Part shown: piece after piece, positions 18,115-27,258 of the stretch
How the letters are laid out: each line of letters opens with the position of its first letter
Numbering within the stretch: position 1 is the stretch's first letter
Source: Paludibacteraceae bacterium
Lineage (GTDB): Bacteria > Bacteroidota > Bacteroidia > Bacteroidales > Paludibacteraceae
Direction: 5' to 3'
Assembly: GCA_024401455.1 (NCBI GenBank)
Contig: JAKSLA010000013.1
Location: 1 to 64,000 of the forward strand
Length of the DNA: 64,000 nt
Made by a program: the position numbers and the translations under genes
The notes under the pieces: generated by a model
Databases searched by the model: none
What the model was told of the DNA's origin: nothing
What the model saw: the letters and a program-made list of their open reading frames with translations, nothing else

Positions 18115-18250
18115 GGGCAACCCTTGTGGTTGCCCTTTTTATATTTTGACCCTTGTGGTTGACCTTTTTATTTTTGACCCTTGTGGTTGCCCATTTAGGG
18201 CGGGCACAAGGTGGAGATTCACCAGGGCGGGCACAAGGCGCCGCCCCTAC
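18111..18250. repeat. Cluster of CCCTTGTGG palindromic repeats between convergent genes
   Basis: Three forward copies of a CCCTTGTGGTTG(C/A)CC unit (near 18114, 18149, 18178) are followed by two GGGCGGGCACAAGG units in the opposite sense (near 18199, 18225). The first is a hairpin followed by T5 (GGGCAAC/GTTGCCC, 18115-18135). The bases 18111-18133 reappear exactly, inverted, at 24212-24234. The array supplies the TAG stop codons of both convergent neighbours. Confidence 0.75.
18114..18140 (+). terminator. Terminator of the polyene operon
   Basis: GGGCAAC and GTTGCCC form a 7-bp stem with a 7-nt loop, followed by TTTTT. It begins at the last base of the dehydratase stop codon. Confidence 0.65.
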
Positions 18251-18747
18251 AGGCCCTTTATTTCCATCAGACTTAATGAGCCGTCTTCTCCGCTTTCTAC
18301 GATAGCAAAATCCTTTTTTTGACCATTCTCGACATAAGAGATGCCAATGTTTGGAATCGTTCCGAACATAGTTCCTTGGACTCTAACCCGCTCGTCTGCC
18401 GAAAGGTTTTGCAAAGCGAATTTCTCCTCACTGGAGAATTTGATCTCCCCCATCTCGTTAGCCTCAACGAAAGTAAGCGCAAGGAGTTTAAAATCTGTTA
18501 TCACATTGTCCGTCATAATGGCGAATTGAGCAGAGCCATTTTCTGAAAGAGCGACATCGTGAGTCTTTCCGCTCCATTCATTTCTTGCCCATTCAACCGT
18601 CACTTTCGCAGGTACATCCGCCTTGGGCTCTATGACCGAAACCTCCTCTTGGGGCAATAGCGTCTGAACTTCACCCGCATTGTTCTGATTGGACGTACAA
18701 CTGACAAAAACACCCGCCAACATCCATCCAAATAGTTTTGCTTTCAT
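18247..18747 (-). CDS. Hypothetical lipoprotein
   Basis: 166 residues. An N-terminal signal with lipobox GVFVSC marks a lipoprotein, cut before Cys17. The rest is a single soluble domain of mixed charge with no motif I recognise; the C-terminal half (GTMFGTIPNIGISYVENGQ) looks beta-rich. It lies convergent to the polyene operon, and a terminator separates it from the TerB-like gene upstream, so it is probably transcribed alone. Confidence 0.7.
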   Translation of the reverse strand: MKAKLFGWMLAGVFVSCTSNQNNAGEVQTLLPQEEVSVIEPKADVPAKVTVEWARNEWSGKTHDVALSENGSAQFAIMTDNVITDFKLLALTFVEANEMGEIKFSSEEKFALQNLSADERVRVQGTMFGTIPNIGISYVENGQKKDFAIVESGEDGSLSLMEIKGL

Positions 18748-18764
18748 CTTTTCTTTGTTTAAAT

Positions 18765-18797
18765 AATAAAAAAGACCCCAACTTTCATCGGGGTCTT
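18765..18797 (-). terminator. Terminator of the TerB-like gene
   Basis: On the minus strand AAGACCCC pairs with GGGGTCTT across a 10-nt loop and is followed by a TTTTTTATTATT tail. Confidence 0.85.
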
Positions 18798-18819
18798 ATG
18801 ATTGTACGTATGATTGAAA

Positions 18820-19185
18820 TCAAGCGCCGATTGCCTTCTTCCAATTTTCAAACTCCATTTTCTCAGCAAGACACTTGTCTCCGTCCACACCGATAACCGT
18901 ATCAAGGAAGTTGTTCATGTGCTCGATAGTACCCTTGCGCTCTTCAGCAGAGAGTCCGCTCAACAATTGATTAGCCTCTGCAGCCAATTGCTCAATAGTA
19001 TATCTTTCAGATGTAGCCGAACGAATGATGTCACTAATCTCTTCGTCCATACCACTTTGAGCCTTTAGAAAACCAATAAACAAATTGACAAATGCTCTCT
19101 CCTTGTCATCATAGTTGCCATCTACAGCACCAAAATGCACACCCAACTTTGCCACCAACGTGGCGAATTTTACCTTATAGTCCAT
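18820..19185 (-). CDS. TerB-like family protein
   Basis: 121 residues, all-helical. LGVHFGAVDGNYDDKERAFV resembles the acidic metal-binding motif of TerB/tellurite-resistance-like helical domains, and a second half-repeat appears near VIGVDGDKCLAEK. The molecular function of such single-domain proteins is unknown. It follows a Gly-rich protein gene by 12 bp on the same strand, so the two probably act together. Confidence 0.6.
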   Translation of the reverse strand: MDYKVKFATLVAKLGVHFGAVDGNYDDKERAFVNLFIGFLKAQSGMDEEISDIIRSATSERYTIEQLAAEANQLLSGLSAEERKGTIEHMNNFLDTVIGVDGDKCLAEKMEFENWKKAIGA

Positions 19186-19197
19186 TGTTATATTTGT

Positions 19198-19635
19198 TTA
19201 TTTCTTGTTTGCCATAATTACTTTCAAAATAGAAGCCGCACCTGTTGCCATTGAAGCGATGTCTGAAATGGACATATTTCCAAGTGGACCTGCACTGCCT
19301 GCTTGAGCACCCATGTTACCCATGCCCATGCCGCCTTTATTGCCCATCGCACTGCCCAATCCGTTTTTAAGCACAGCGTTGACAATTGTACCGATAAGAT
19401 CACCAGAACCAGAACTTGCACTAGTGTTAGCGCCACCCATTTGTCTGAGGATAGAAGCTATATCAATACCACCATTGCTGACACCCATATTAGAGCCACC
19501 GTTAGCCTTAGAAAAAGCTTGGATAACACTCATAATGTCAATTCCCCCCATTGGATTATTGGCTGACGAAGAAGAAGTTCTTCCATTAGAAGCCACTCCA
19601 TTCAATACAGTACCTAATACGTCAATTAAACTCAT
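19198..19635 (-). CDS. Small Gly/Ser/Met-rich protein of unknown function
   Basis: 145 residues with no signal peptide. Two related units (GGIDIMSVIQAF near 30 and GGIDIASILRQM near 56) are followed by a low-complexity glycine/methionine stretch (NKGGMGMGNMGAQ) and a helical tail. The repeats resemble small helical domains of the DUF937/YidB type, but I cannot assign it. It is the first gene of a probable two-gene unit with the TerB-like protein. Confidence 0.6.
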   Translation of the reverse strand: MSLIDVLGTVLNGVASNGRTSSSSANNPMGGIDIMSVIQAFSKANGGSNMGVSNGGIDIASILRQMGGANTSASSGSGDLIGTIVNAVLKNGLGSAMGNKGGMGMGNMGAQAGSAGPLGNMSISDIASMATGAASILKVIMANKK

Positions 19636-19760
19636 TTTACTCTATTTTTAAGGTTTATAATAGTCGTTTTATTTTTGTAAATATACGAATTTCTATAGAA
19701 TGGGAAACACTTTGATGAAATTTTTATTGAGGCCCTCTAAAAAATGTTCTGCAAGAACGA

Positions 19761-21593
19761 TCAACGGTAAAAAGAATTCAATTGCTTCATCCAACGGTCA
19801 AATTGCGCAGAAGAGACATGATAATCTTTCAAAGGCGTCATGTCGGCGGTAAAGACTTGGAATCCACCGCCCGGCAACTGCTCAAAAATCGTATCGTTCC
19901 GACCTACAAAGGCGAAATTCAAATGGCTGCCCACCAGTTCCTCATCGCGGTCGTCAGTATCGGTCAACAGCGTTCCCATACTGTAATCTTTCGATGAATT
20001 GGCCACTCCCAACTCATTCATCAAAGTAGGTATAAGGTCGTAATGCGTGGTACGGTGGGTGAATTTTTCACCTTTCGGCATTTCGGTTTTCAACCCTTTA
20101 GGCCAATGTACCATCAATGGAACTTCCAACTGCCATTTGGAGAAATTGCTGTTATGCCCCCAGAAATTCCGATGGTTTTCATTGAACTCCTGAGCATGGT
20201 CGGCCGTAAGTATCACAATGGTATTGTCCAATGCCCCAACATTTTTCAGCGAATCAAGCACCTGCCCAATCAGCAAATCGGCTTCGTAGCAACAATTGCG
20301 ATAGAGGTTGAAGAAGGGCGTCGGATCTGTATCATTGTTGAGACTGGCGAAATCGGCATATTCCCAAGCAGGCGTGAAATGCGTGTTTTTTTCGGCAGGC
20401 ACACGATAACTGTGCGGCAAGTCGTAGAAAAGGAATGCAAAGTAGGGCCTCTCCGCCTTTTGCAACGCAGGCAGGTCGCGCAAGAAATTGCAAGTCAACT
20501 GACTATCCCGAAGAATAGCCGTTTCCCCCTCGGTTGAAACCGTCAAATCGGGTACTTCCGAAAAGATGACCCTCGCAAAATCGGGGTTCTGCAACGTGGC
20601 ACTTGGATAGGCTTTGCAATCGTAGTCCAAATCAAGAAGGCGGCGGACAAAAACCGGTTTGACACGAGCCGCTTCAAAATCTTCCCAATAGTAACAAGAC
20701 AACCCGAAAAAGAGGCTGAAAACTGCACTGCGCGTACCGTTGCTGGCACTGAAGTGATTCGTAAATTCGGTGTTTTCATCGGCAAAACGGCAAGCGTTCG
20801 GCATACATTCCGGAGTAAAGGCGCGCTTGTTCCAACTGTCCACCAAAATCATCACGATATTGGGCAACGAATCGGGCTGTACCACCTCCAACGAATGTTT
20901 GGGATAATTTACCGAAGTTCCGGTCGTCAGTTCGCGACTCTCCCCTTCCTTTATGCCGAGGTTACGACAAAGCCCTCTGGCAGTCATCGGATAATAGTAT
21001 GGCAAAATTCGGGCACTGGTCATTACGCCGAAATCGCATTGGAACGCACTCACCATATGGATGCCGTGCGCCAACAAGGTACATAACACGATAGAGAGTA
21101 ACAGAGGAAGGCCATAGCACTTACCTTTACGACTTATCATCCAATCGACCACCCGCCAAGCACCATAAGCACCAAGTGAGATGACAACCACTGCCCCCAC
21201 TTCTTTCGCATAAACCATCGGTGAAAAGGCGAAAATTTCTCCCGCGCCTGGCCCCAACACCATATTCATCACAAATCCATTGATGTGGAAGCGATAAATA
21301 GCGTAAACATTACTGTCCAACCATAAGAAATAGAGTAAAACCGTCAACAAGACGCCCCCAATCCATCGAGCAATTTTGTTTTTCCCAAAAGCAGTAGGAA
21401 TCAAACTACCTAATAGAGGAATGATGCCAAGGCAAGCCGCATGACTCACACAAGAGGCCAAATAGAAAATCCAACCTCTAACATCCAATTGTTCAGTCAC
21501 ATCACTGCGGAATAACTGGACTACAAAAAAGAGAATCATTGCAATTACGGCAAGAGCATAGTACGCCACACAACTTTTTAACAATTTCTTCAT
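19761..21593 (-). CDS. Inner-membrane sulfatase/alkaline-phosphatase-fold protein (PbgA/YejM-like)
   Basis: 610 residues. Five transmembrane helices fill about residues 8-165, with the DUF3413-like stretch YAIYRFHINGFVMNM found in PbgA/YejM relatives. A periplasmic sulfatase-fold domain follows (about 225-590): NIVMILVDSWNKRAF, the nucleophile region NGTRSAVF, and LTADHAQEFNEN. PbgA-type proteins act in lipopolysaccharide or cardiolipin homeostasis, whereas related lipid-head transferases move phosphoglycerol or phosphoethanolamine. Which applies here is unclear. It is divergent from rprX and has its own consensus promoter. Confidence 0.8.
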   Translation of the reverse strand: MKKLLKSCVAYYALAVIAMILFFVVQLFRSDVTEQLDVRGWIFYLASCVSHAACLGIIPLLGSLIPTAFGKNKIARWIGGVLLTVLLYFLWLDSNVYAIYRFHINGFVMNMVLGPGAGEIFAFSPMVYAKEVGAVVVISLGAYGAWRVVDWMISRKGKCYGLPLLLSIVLCTLLAHGIHMVSAFQCDFGVMTSARILPYYYPMTARGLCRNLGIKEGESRELTTGTSVNYPKHSLEVVQPDSLPNIVMILVDSWNKRAFTPECMPNACRFADENTEFTNHFSASNGTRSAVFSLFFGLSCYYWEDFEAARVKPVFVRRLLDLDYDCKAYPSATLQNPDFARVIFSEVPDLTVSTEGETAILRDSQLTCNFLRDLPALQKAERPYFAFLFYDLPHSYRVPAEKNTHFTPAWEYADFASLNNDTDPTPFFNLYRNCCYEADLLIGQVLDSLKNVGALDNTIVILTADHAQEFNENHRNFWGHNSNFSKWQLEVPLMVHWPKGLKTEMPKGEKFTHRTTHYDLIPTLMNELGVANSSKDYSMGTLLTDTDDRDEELVGSHLNFAFVGRNDTIFEQLPGGGFQVFTADMTPLKDYHVSSAQFDRWMKQLNSFYR

Positions 21594-21648
21594 TGGACTT
21601 TCTATCGTTTATCGAAATCTGACTTTTAAAAGATATTATGATTTTCCA

Positions 21649-21680
21649 CAAAATTACTACAAATTGTTAAAATCGACAAA
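21649..21680 (-). promoter_or_regulatory. Promoter of the sulfatase-fold gene
   Basis: On the minus strand TTTG (21677-21680), 20 bases, TAATTTTG (21649-21656). This matches the Bacteroidota consensus and leaves a leader of about 50 nt. Confidence 0.6.
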
Positions 21681-21898
21681 ATTTAAAAACTAACTCATGA
21701 CGTCCTCAAAGTAAGAAGATAGGCAGTAGCCATATCGTCTTTGCCTTGCAAAAAAAATTTTCCATTGATCTAATTACATCTACTTTCCCAATTTCTCCGA
21801 TGAAATCTATGTTTTTTTTTAAAAACATCTGATTTTAAAGATTATGCAACGCACATTAAATAAAGTTAAGGCGACACAAAATGTTAAAATCCTTTTGT
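21681..21898. other. Divergent intergenic region before rprX
   Basis: Apart from the sulfatase-fold promoter at 21649-21680, the space between the two divergent genes holds AT-rich sequence with A and T runs and no coding or RNA signal I recognise. Confidence 0.4.
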
Positions 21899-21910
21899 TA
21901 TATTTGCTAT

Positions 21911-23425
21911 ATGAAAAGGAAGAGCATCATATTATTGGGCATTATCATGGCTGTATCATTCTTCGGATTGATTATCTTGCAGGCCAAATATATGAAACTG
22001 ACGGCAGATATGCGGTCGGAGCAATTCGATGAATCTGTAAAGAAAAGCCTTTACGGCGTTGCGCGCATGCTGGAGGAGGAGGAGACGCTCTTGTATTTGA
22101 ACAAGAACCTCACCACCCCATCAGGAAGAACGAAGATTACAACCACGACCTCGTTCAATTTTGACTCACACGGATTAAGCCGATTGGGAGACACAACCAA
22201 AAGTTACTCCTGCACAAGAGTCAAACCGAAAGTCTTCATCTCAATGAAGCACGGTTCCAATACCATTCAAGAGTCGTCACGCATCCTGCAAAATAAACTT
22301 CGCGAACGGTTCATTCACGAAAGAGCATTGCTCGACGATATTTTGATACGCTTGTTGAGCGAATCGTACGTACGGCCTATTCAAGAGAGGATAGACTTCC
22401 AACAGGTGAACGAGATTTTGGACAGAGAGTTGGACAACAACGGTTTGAACCTCCCCCACTATTTCAGCGTCATCGACAAGGAAGGAAAGGAGATATACAA
22501 AAGCAAAGGATATGAATCGGAGGACGGTGGAGACAATGATTCGGAATACTATACACAGATTCTATTCCCCAACGACCCCAGTCCGCAACCCAACTATTTG
22601 AGGGTATATTTTCCTACCCGCCAAAACTATATCATGGGTTCGCTCACTTTGCTGATTCCGTCAATTATCTTCACGGGCCTGCTGCTCTTCACCTTCTGCT
22701 TTGCGATGATTATCATCTCACGCCAAAAGAAGCTGTCCGAAATGAGGACAGACTTTATGAACAATATGACGCATGAGTTGAAAACGCCCGTTTCATCGAT
22801 TTCTTTGGCTGCCCAAATGCTGAATGACACAAGCATACCGAAGACGCCAGCCATGATTGAACAACTCTCCGGAGTGGTCAGCAGCGAAACGAAACGATTG
22901 ACGCAACAAATTGAAAAAGTGCTCCAGATGTCCATCTTCGAAAAGGAGAGTTCGGCACTCAAACTCATCGAAATGGATATCAACGATTTGATTATCAACA
23001 TCTCAAGCAACTTCGCCATCAAGGTGGAGAATACGGGTGGAACCATTGAGACCGACTTAGATGCTGAAGACTGCTACGCATTGGTGGACGAAATCCACTT
23101 CACCAACATCATCTACAACTTGATGGACAATGCGTTGAAATACAGCAACGGGCCACTCAACCTCCACCTCAAGACTTGGAACGAGAAGGGTAACCTCCTC
23201 ATCTCCGTCGAGGATAACGGTATCGGCATCAAGAAGAGCGACCAGAAGCGCATATTTGACAAATTTTATCGCGTATCCACCGGCAACCTACACAACGTAA
23301 AAGGTTTCGGTCTCGGTTTGGCCTACGTCAAAAAGGTGGTGACCGACCACAAAGGGACCATCCGCGTGGAGAGTGAACTCAATAAAGGAACAAAATTTAT
23401 TATATCAATACCATTAAAAAAGTAA
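21911..23425 (+). CDS. rprX: Sensor histidine kinase, RprX-like
   Basis: 504 residues from the ATG at 21911, chosen because MKRKSIILLGIIM starts straight into the first membrane helix; an in-frame ATG at 21881 would add ten residues. A periplasmic sensor region (about 30-245) lies between two membrane helices. Then follow the dimerisation domain with His288 (MTHELKTP), the N box NLMDNALKYS, and G boxes DNGIGI and GFGLGLAYV. The response regulator gene follows by 4 bp. Both proteins resemble the Bacteroides RprX/RprY pair as I recall it. A TATATTTG -7-like box at 21899-21906 sits so close that the mRNA could be leaderless. Confidence 0.8.
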   Translation: MKRKSIILLGIIMAVSFFGLIILQAKYMKLTADMRSEQFDESVKKSLYGVARMLEEEETLLYLNKNLTTPSGRTKITTTTSFNFDSHGLSRLGDTTKSYSCTRVKPKVFISMKHGSNTIQESSRILQNKLRERFIHERALLDDILIRLLSESYVRPIQERIDFQQVNEILDRELDNNGLNLPHYFSVIDKEGKEIYKSKGYESEDGGDNDSEYYTQILFPNDPSPQPNYLRVYFPTRQNYIMGSLTLLIPSIIFTGLLLFTFCFAMIIISRQKKLSEMRTDFMNNMTHELKTPVSSISLAAQMLNDTSIPKTPAMIEQLSGVVSSETKRLTQQIEKVLQMSIFEKESSALKLIEMDINDLIINISSNFAIKVENTGGTIETDLDAEDCYALVDEIHFTNIIYNLMDNALKYSNGPLNLHLKTWNEKGNLLISVEDNGIGIKKSDQKRIFDKFYRVSTGNLHNVKGFGLGLAYVKKVVTDHKGTIRVESELNKGTKFIISIPLKK

Positions 23426-23429
23426 TGTC

Positions 23430-24131
23430 ATGGAAGAAAAGACTAGAATTCTACTATGCGAAGATGATGAAAACCTCGGCATGCTGTTGAGGGAATATCT
23501 TCAGGCAAAAGGCTATGTGACAGATTTGATGCCAGATGGCGACGCCGGCTATAAAGCTTTCGTGAAGACAAAGTATGACATTTGCGTGTTGGACGTTATG
23601 ATGCCTATCAAGGACGGTTTCGAACTTGCCAAGGAGATCAGACAAATCAACGCTGAAGTCCCTATCCTTTTCCTTACAGCCAGGACATTAAAGGAAGACA
23701 TCCTGGAAGGCTTCAAGATTGGAGCCGACGACTATATGACAAAACCGTTCAGCATGGAAGAGTTGTTGCTTCGCATCGAGGCAATCCTCCGTCGCGTAAA
23801 AGGCAAGAAGAGCAAGGACGGAGCCATCTACAAGATGGGTAAGTTCACTTTCGACACGCAGAAGCAGGTGCTCACCATCGACGACCAGGTGAAGAAACTC
23901 ACCACCAAAGAGTCTGAACTGCTTGCGCTCCTCTGCGCCCACGCCAACGACATCTTGGAGAGGAACCACGCTTTGAAGACCATCTGGATCGATGACAACT
24001 ACTTCAACGCACGAAGCATGGATGTATATATCACCAAATTGAGGAAACACCTCAAAGAGGACCCATCCATCGAGATTATCAACATCCACGGCAAGGGTTA
24101 CAAGATCATCATCCCTGAAACAAATAATTGA
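23430..24131 (+). CDS. rprY: OmpR-family response regulator, RprY-like
   Basis: 233 residues. The receiver domain (1-120) has the acidic pair in LLCEDDEN, phosphoacceptor Asp55 (VLDVMMP) and Lys in MTKPFSMEE. The C-terminal winged helix (about 135-230) contains LTTKESELLALLC and NIHGKGYKI. The gene lies 4 bp after rprX, and the sequence is very close to Bacteroides RprY as I remember it. RprY controls stress- and metabolism-related genes in other Bacteroidales; its targets here cannot be predicted. Confidence 0.85.
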   Translation: MEEKTRILLCEDDENLGMLLREYLQAKGYVTDLMPDGDAGYKAFVKTKYDICVLDVMMPIKDGFELAKEIRQINAEVPILFLTARTLKEDILEGFKIGADDYMTKPFSMEELLLRIEAILRRVKGKKSKDGAIYKMGKFTFDTQKQVLTIDDQVKKLTTKESELLALLCAHANDILERNHALKTIWIDDNYFNARSMDVYITKLRKHLKEDPSIEIINIHGKGYKIIIPETNN

Positions 24132-24152
24132 TTGGAATAGAAGGAATGAAAA

Positions 24153-24185
24153 AACGGACAGCCCAAAAGGCTGCCCGTTTTTTTG
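24153..24185 (+). terminator. Terminator after rprXY
   Basis: AACGGACAGCC and GGCTGCCCGTT pair with one mismatch around a 5-nt loop, followed by TTTTTT. Confidence 0.85.
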
Positions 24186-24211
24186 TAGGAATCTACCGAT
24201 GAAGGGCTCAT

Positions 24212-24234
24212 GCAACCACAAGGGTTGCCCCTAC
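24212..24234 (-). repeat. GTAGGGGCAACCC repeat copy at a gene end
   Basis: The minus strand reads GTAGGGGCAACCCTTGTGGT and on, identical over 23 bases to 18111-18133. It supplies the TAG stop codon of the transglutaminase-like gene and forms a GCAACC/GGTTGC hairpin. Confidence 0.75.
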
Positions 24235-25040
24235 GCACGCAACTCCAATATTATCTCAAAATCCTTGACAGAGAGGTCTTCGTCTATTCCGCCTATACGG
24301 AAACCGTCTGAAGTGGTCTCGCAAAAGATATATTTCCGGCTGGCTATCTCCACATACATATCGCTCAACTTCTTCTTGTTTTGCAAGAGCACCTGCCAAC
24401 GCGGATCATATTCCACGCAAATGGCAGCATGGCGCTGTTTGTAGGAGAGCATATACAAAACATTATAGCCCATCAAATGGAACAAGGAAGCGGCCAAAAA
24501 CGACTTGCAATCGCAATCGCCTCGTCGGTCGTACAACGTCTCGTCAGGGAAACGTACATACTCGCGAATGTTATTGATCTCGCCACAGTCCTCATCATAA
24601 GCATATTTGATATTCGGCTCCTGCACAAAGTCAAGCACAAACTGGAGTTTATCGAACTCGCGCACACCGTAACGGCTGCATTCCCGATTGATGTACTGGA
24701 CAATCTGCACCAAGTTGCTGACCGTCTCCGGATGGTTGAGCATATAGAAATACATCTGCTTCAGATTGGAGACATTATCCCGCTCGCCCACCGTCACCAA
24801 ATAAGGGTTGGCACGACGCAATTCTTCGATGTATTGGAGATTAAACCGCAAGGTCAAATGTCCCTTCAACTTCGTATTTTGAGAAGAGTCCAACGTCCAA
24901 CTATAGGTCCTCGCCTCGCCGTCCTCTTTCGAGAATTTACGAGGGATAAAGGCTTTCAACTTATTATCAGATTGCAACGAAAGCAATTGATAAACCAGAT
25001 AAATGATAAACAGAAATTCTGCCAACGCAATAATCGCCAT
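24231..25040 (-). CDS. Membrane-anchored transglutaminase-like (Cys protease fold) protein
   Basis: 269 residues. One N-terminal membrane helix (about 2-24) is followed by a large extracytoplasmic domain. RRGDCDCKSFLAASLF and RHAAICVEYD supply the Cys and His of a transglutaminase-like fold, seen in bacterial proteases and peptidoglycan-associated proteins. The substrate is unknown. It is convergent to rprY, and its stop codon lies inside the GTAGGGGC repeat. It is divergent from the GH44 gene, across a 275-bp region that holds the GH44 promoter. Confidence 0.7.
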   Translation of the reverse strand: MAIIALAEFLFIIYLVYQLLSLQSDNKLKAFIPRKFSKEDGEARTYSWTLDSSQNTKLKGHLTLRFNLQYIEELRRANPYLVTVGERDNVSNLKQMYFYMLNHPETVSNLVQIVQYINRECSRYGVREFDKLQFVLDFVQEPNIKYAYDEDCGEINNIREYVRFPDETLYDRRGDCDCKSFLAASLFHLMGYNVLYMLSYKQRHAAICVEYDPRWQVLLQNKKKLSDMYVEIASRKYIFCETTSDGFRIGGIDEDLSVKDFEIILELRA

Positions 25041-25256
25041 ATCCTTTTTGCTATAGGAACCTGCTATAAGTTCCCCCGATTTTCAACTTTTCATTTTGGG
25101 AAATCCCTTGAGAATCATCTGCCCCTCCATGAATATTTAGAGAACAAAAATAGGAAAATATCGTATCATTTCCATCAACTGGCAGAAGGGATAAGAAGCT
25201 TTTCGAAAAAAAGGTGGCAAATTGTAGAGGTCACCTTAATTCTTATCATTCAAATT

Positions 25257-25287
25257 ATTGTTATTCACAACATGATTTCTATCTTTG
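25257..25287 (+). promoter_or_regulatory. Promoter of the GH44 gene
   Basis: ATTG (25257-25260, one mismatch to TTTG), 19 bases, TATCTTTG (25280-25287). The implied leader to the ATG at 25316 is about 25 nt. Confidence 0.6.
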
Positions 25288-25315
25288 CTATAAACATTAA
25301 AACAACTTGGTACTC

Positions 25316-27193
25316 ATGCAAAAAAACACACTAATGGCTCTCCTTTTGGGGTGGGCCGCCATTCAACCTGCCTCAGCGCAAGTTGAAATCAAAGTCGACG
25401 CCAATGCCGACAATCGCCCCATTTCACCCTACATCTACGGAAAGAATGGAGCTACGAGCGATCAAAACACCGATACAAGCGAAGAAGATATGATTCGCAA
25501 CCGCGAGTCGGGCCTACGATTCTCTCGTCAAAACAACGGTAACAACGCCACAAAATATAACTGGCGCAAGAAATTAACATGCCATCCAGACTGGTACAAC
25601 AACATCTATCATTGCGATTGGGACAAATCGGCTAAAACATTGCAGGAAGAGTTGCCGCATGTTCAAGGAATGTATGCTTTTCAACTGATTGGAAAGGCTG
25701 CCAAGACCAACGCCTACAACTTCAACGACTGGGAATACAATAAGAGTCAATGGGGCGAATGGTGTAGCCTCGACCTTTGCGGCGGCGGATCTGCCGATGC
25801 CAATGGTAAGTTGATAAAAAAAGGAGATCCAACCCTTTATCTTGAAGATTGGCCTGCCGATTCGACCGTGGGAATATATAAGCATTGGCGCGATGACCTC
25901 GGCTTGGATATGGACCAATTCAAATATTGGAACATGGATAACGAGTTTGAAATGTGGCCTTGGACACATAGCGACCTTGTGGAAGAGAACACCAACGAGG
26001 TGTTTGAGATGATGATGCAAAACTACTTTGCCACAGCCAAAGCCATCCGTGCCATCGATCCAAACGTCAAATTGACCGGACCTGTGGCTGGAAGCGAATG
26101 GACATGGTTCACCCCAGCCAACACACAACCAACCTATAACGGAAAGAAGTATTGCTGGCTGGAATATTTCATCATGCGTTGCGCTGAAGAAGAGAAGGCG
26201 ACGGGCATCAATATGCTCGATGTCATCGACATCCACTTCTACCCTGGCGATAAGACCGTGGCCGACGTGCTACAAACGCATCGCGTGCTTTGGGACACTG
26301 ATTTTGTCTATCCCGGTGCCAACGGAGTCAAGACAGTCAATGGCGGCTGGGACAACAACCAAAACAAAGAATACATCTTCGTTCGATGTGAAGAATGGGT
26401 GAAGAAATATTTTGGCGCCGACCGCAAAATGACTTATGGCATTTCGGAATATAACAACACAGAAAATTACAATTCAACCATTACCGCATTATCCTACGCC
26501 TCCTTCTTGGGCGAAGGTGCCCGCCACGGCATGGAGTATTTCACTCCTTGGACATGGAAAACTGGTATGTGGGAGACGCTTCACCTCTTCGGACGTTACG
26601 CTAAAGAGATCAATATCGGTGCTACATCCAGCAACGAGAAGATGATTTCGGCCTATTCATCGATGAATACAAGCAAAGATTCAGTGACTATCATCTTGGT
26701 CAACCGTTTTGAAAATAATGAGCAAACTGTCAATCTTCAATTAAGCAACATCGACATCGCAGACGGCGATTACGAGACGCTCACGCTTTCTAATCTCCCA
26801 GACGGGGAAACCTTCGTCTCGCATTCAGAAAATGCTTTGAAGAGCCAAAAAGCATCTTTAAAAGCGAACGCCATGAGCATTACGCTTCCGCCACTATCCC
26901 TCACAGCCGTTGTCCTTTCCAACAACAGCACTTCGGAAGAGGATGTCCTGGATGCAACCAGTAACATTATCATCAGCCCTAACCCATCCAACGGACACTT
27001 CATCGTATCCAACGCAAAGAAGATCGAAAGTGTCGAAATCTTCGATTGTATGGGACAAAAGGTATTGCAGAAAGAAAACATCGGATTTGACGAAATACGC
27101 ATAGACGCCAGCTATTTGAATGCGGGCATTTACTTCGTTCGCCTTTCTGGAAAGACAGGTGTGTCCACTCATAAAATCAACATCAGACAATAA
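25316..27193 (+). CDS. Secreted GH44 endoglucanase/xyloglucanase with type IX sorting tail
   Basis: 625 residues from the ATG at 25316; a TTG nine bases earlier is less likely. A signal peptide ends at ASAQ (about residue 22). The catalytic domain (about 24-530) begins with PISPYIYGKN, a GH44 signature. The predicted acid/base is Glu210 (WNMDNE) and the nucleophile Glu378 (GISEYN). GH44 enzymes cut beta-1,4-glucan backbones of cellulose, xyloglucan and mixed substrates. The end (ISPNPSNGHF ... GIYFVRLSG) is a Por/type A sorting domain, implying surface delivery by the type IX system. Its own promoter and terminator separate it from the GH16 gene. Confidence 0.85.
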   Translation: MQKNTLMALLLGWAAIQPASAQVEIKVDANADNRPISPYIYGKNGATSDQNTDTSEEDMIRNRESGLRFSRQNNGNNATKYNWRKKLTCHPDWYNNIYHCDWDKSAKTLQEELPHVQGMYAFQLIGKAAKTNAYNFNDWEYNKSQWGEWCSLDLCGGGSADANGKLIKKGDPTLYLEDWPADSTVGIYKHWRDDLGLDMDQFKYWNMDNEFEMWPWTHSDLVEENTNEVFEMMMQNYFATAKAIRAIDPNVKLTGPVAGSEWTWFTPANTQPTYNGKKYCWLEYFIMRCAEEEKATGINMLDVIDIHFYPGDKTVADVLQTHRVLWDTDFVYPGANGVKTVNGGWDNNQNKEYIFVRCEEWVKKYFGADRKMTYGISEYNNTENYNSTITALSYASFLGEGARHGMEYFTPWTWKTGMWETLHLFGRYAKEINIGATSSNEKMISAYSSMNTSKDSVTIILVNRFENNEQTVNLQLSNIDIADGDYETLTLSNLPDGETFVSHSENALKSQKASLKANAMSITLPPLSLTAVVLSNNSTSEEDVLDATSNIIISPNPSNGHFIVSNAKKIESVEIFDCMGQKVLQKENIGFDEIRIDASYLNAGIYFVRLSGKTGVSTHKINIRQ

Positions 27194-27202
27194 AACAAAG
27201 GT

Positions 27203-27235
27203 AGGATGCATGGATTAGTTAGGTCCGTGCATCCT
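27203..27235 (+). terminator. Terminator-like hairpin after the GH44 gene
   Basis: AGGATGCA and TGCATCCT form a perfect 8-bp stem. The T tail is short and interrupted (TTG), so termination may be partial. Confidence 0.6.
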
Positions 27236-27258
27236 TTGTAAATTTATTTCATTTTCTG

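Noticed and set aside
24381..25334. 317-codon plus-strand frame
   Set aside because: Antisense to the transglutaminase-like gene, no recognisable domain; a shadow frame.
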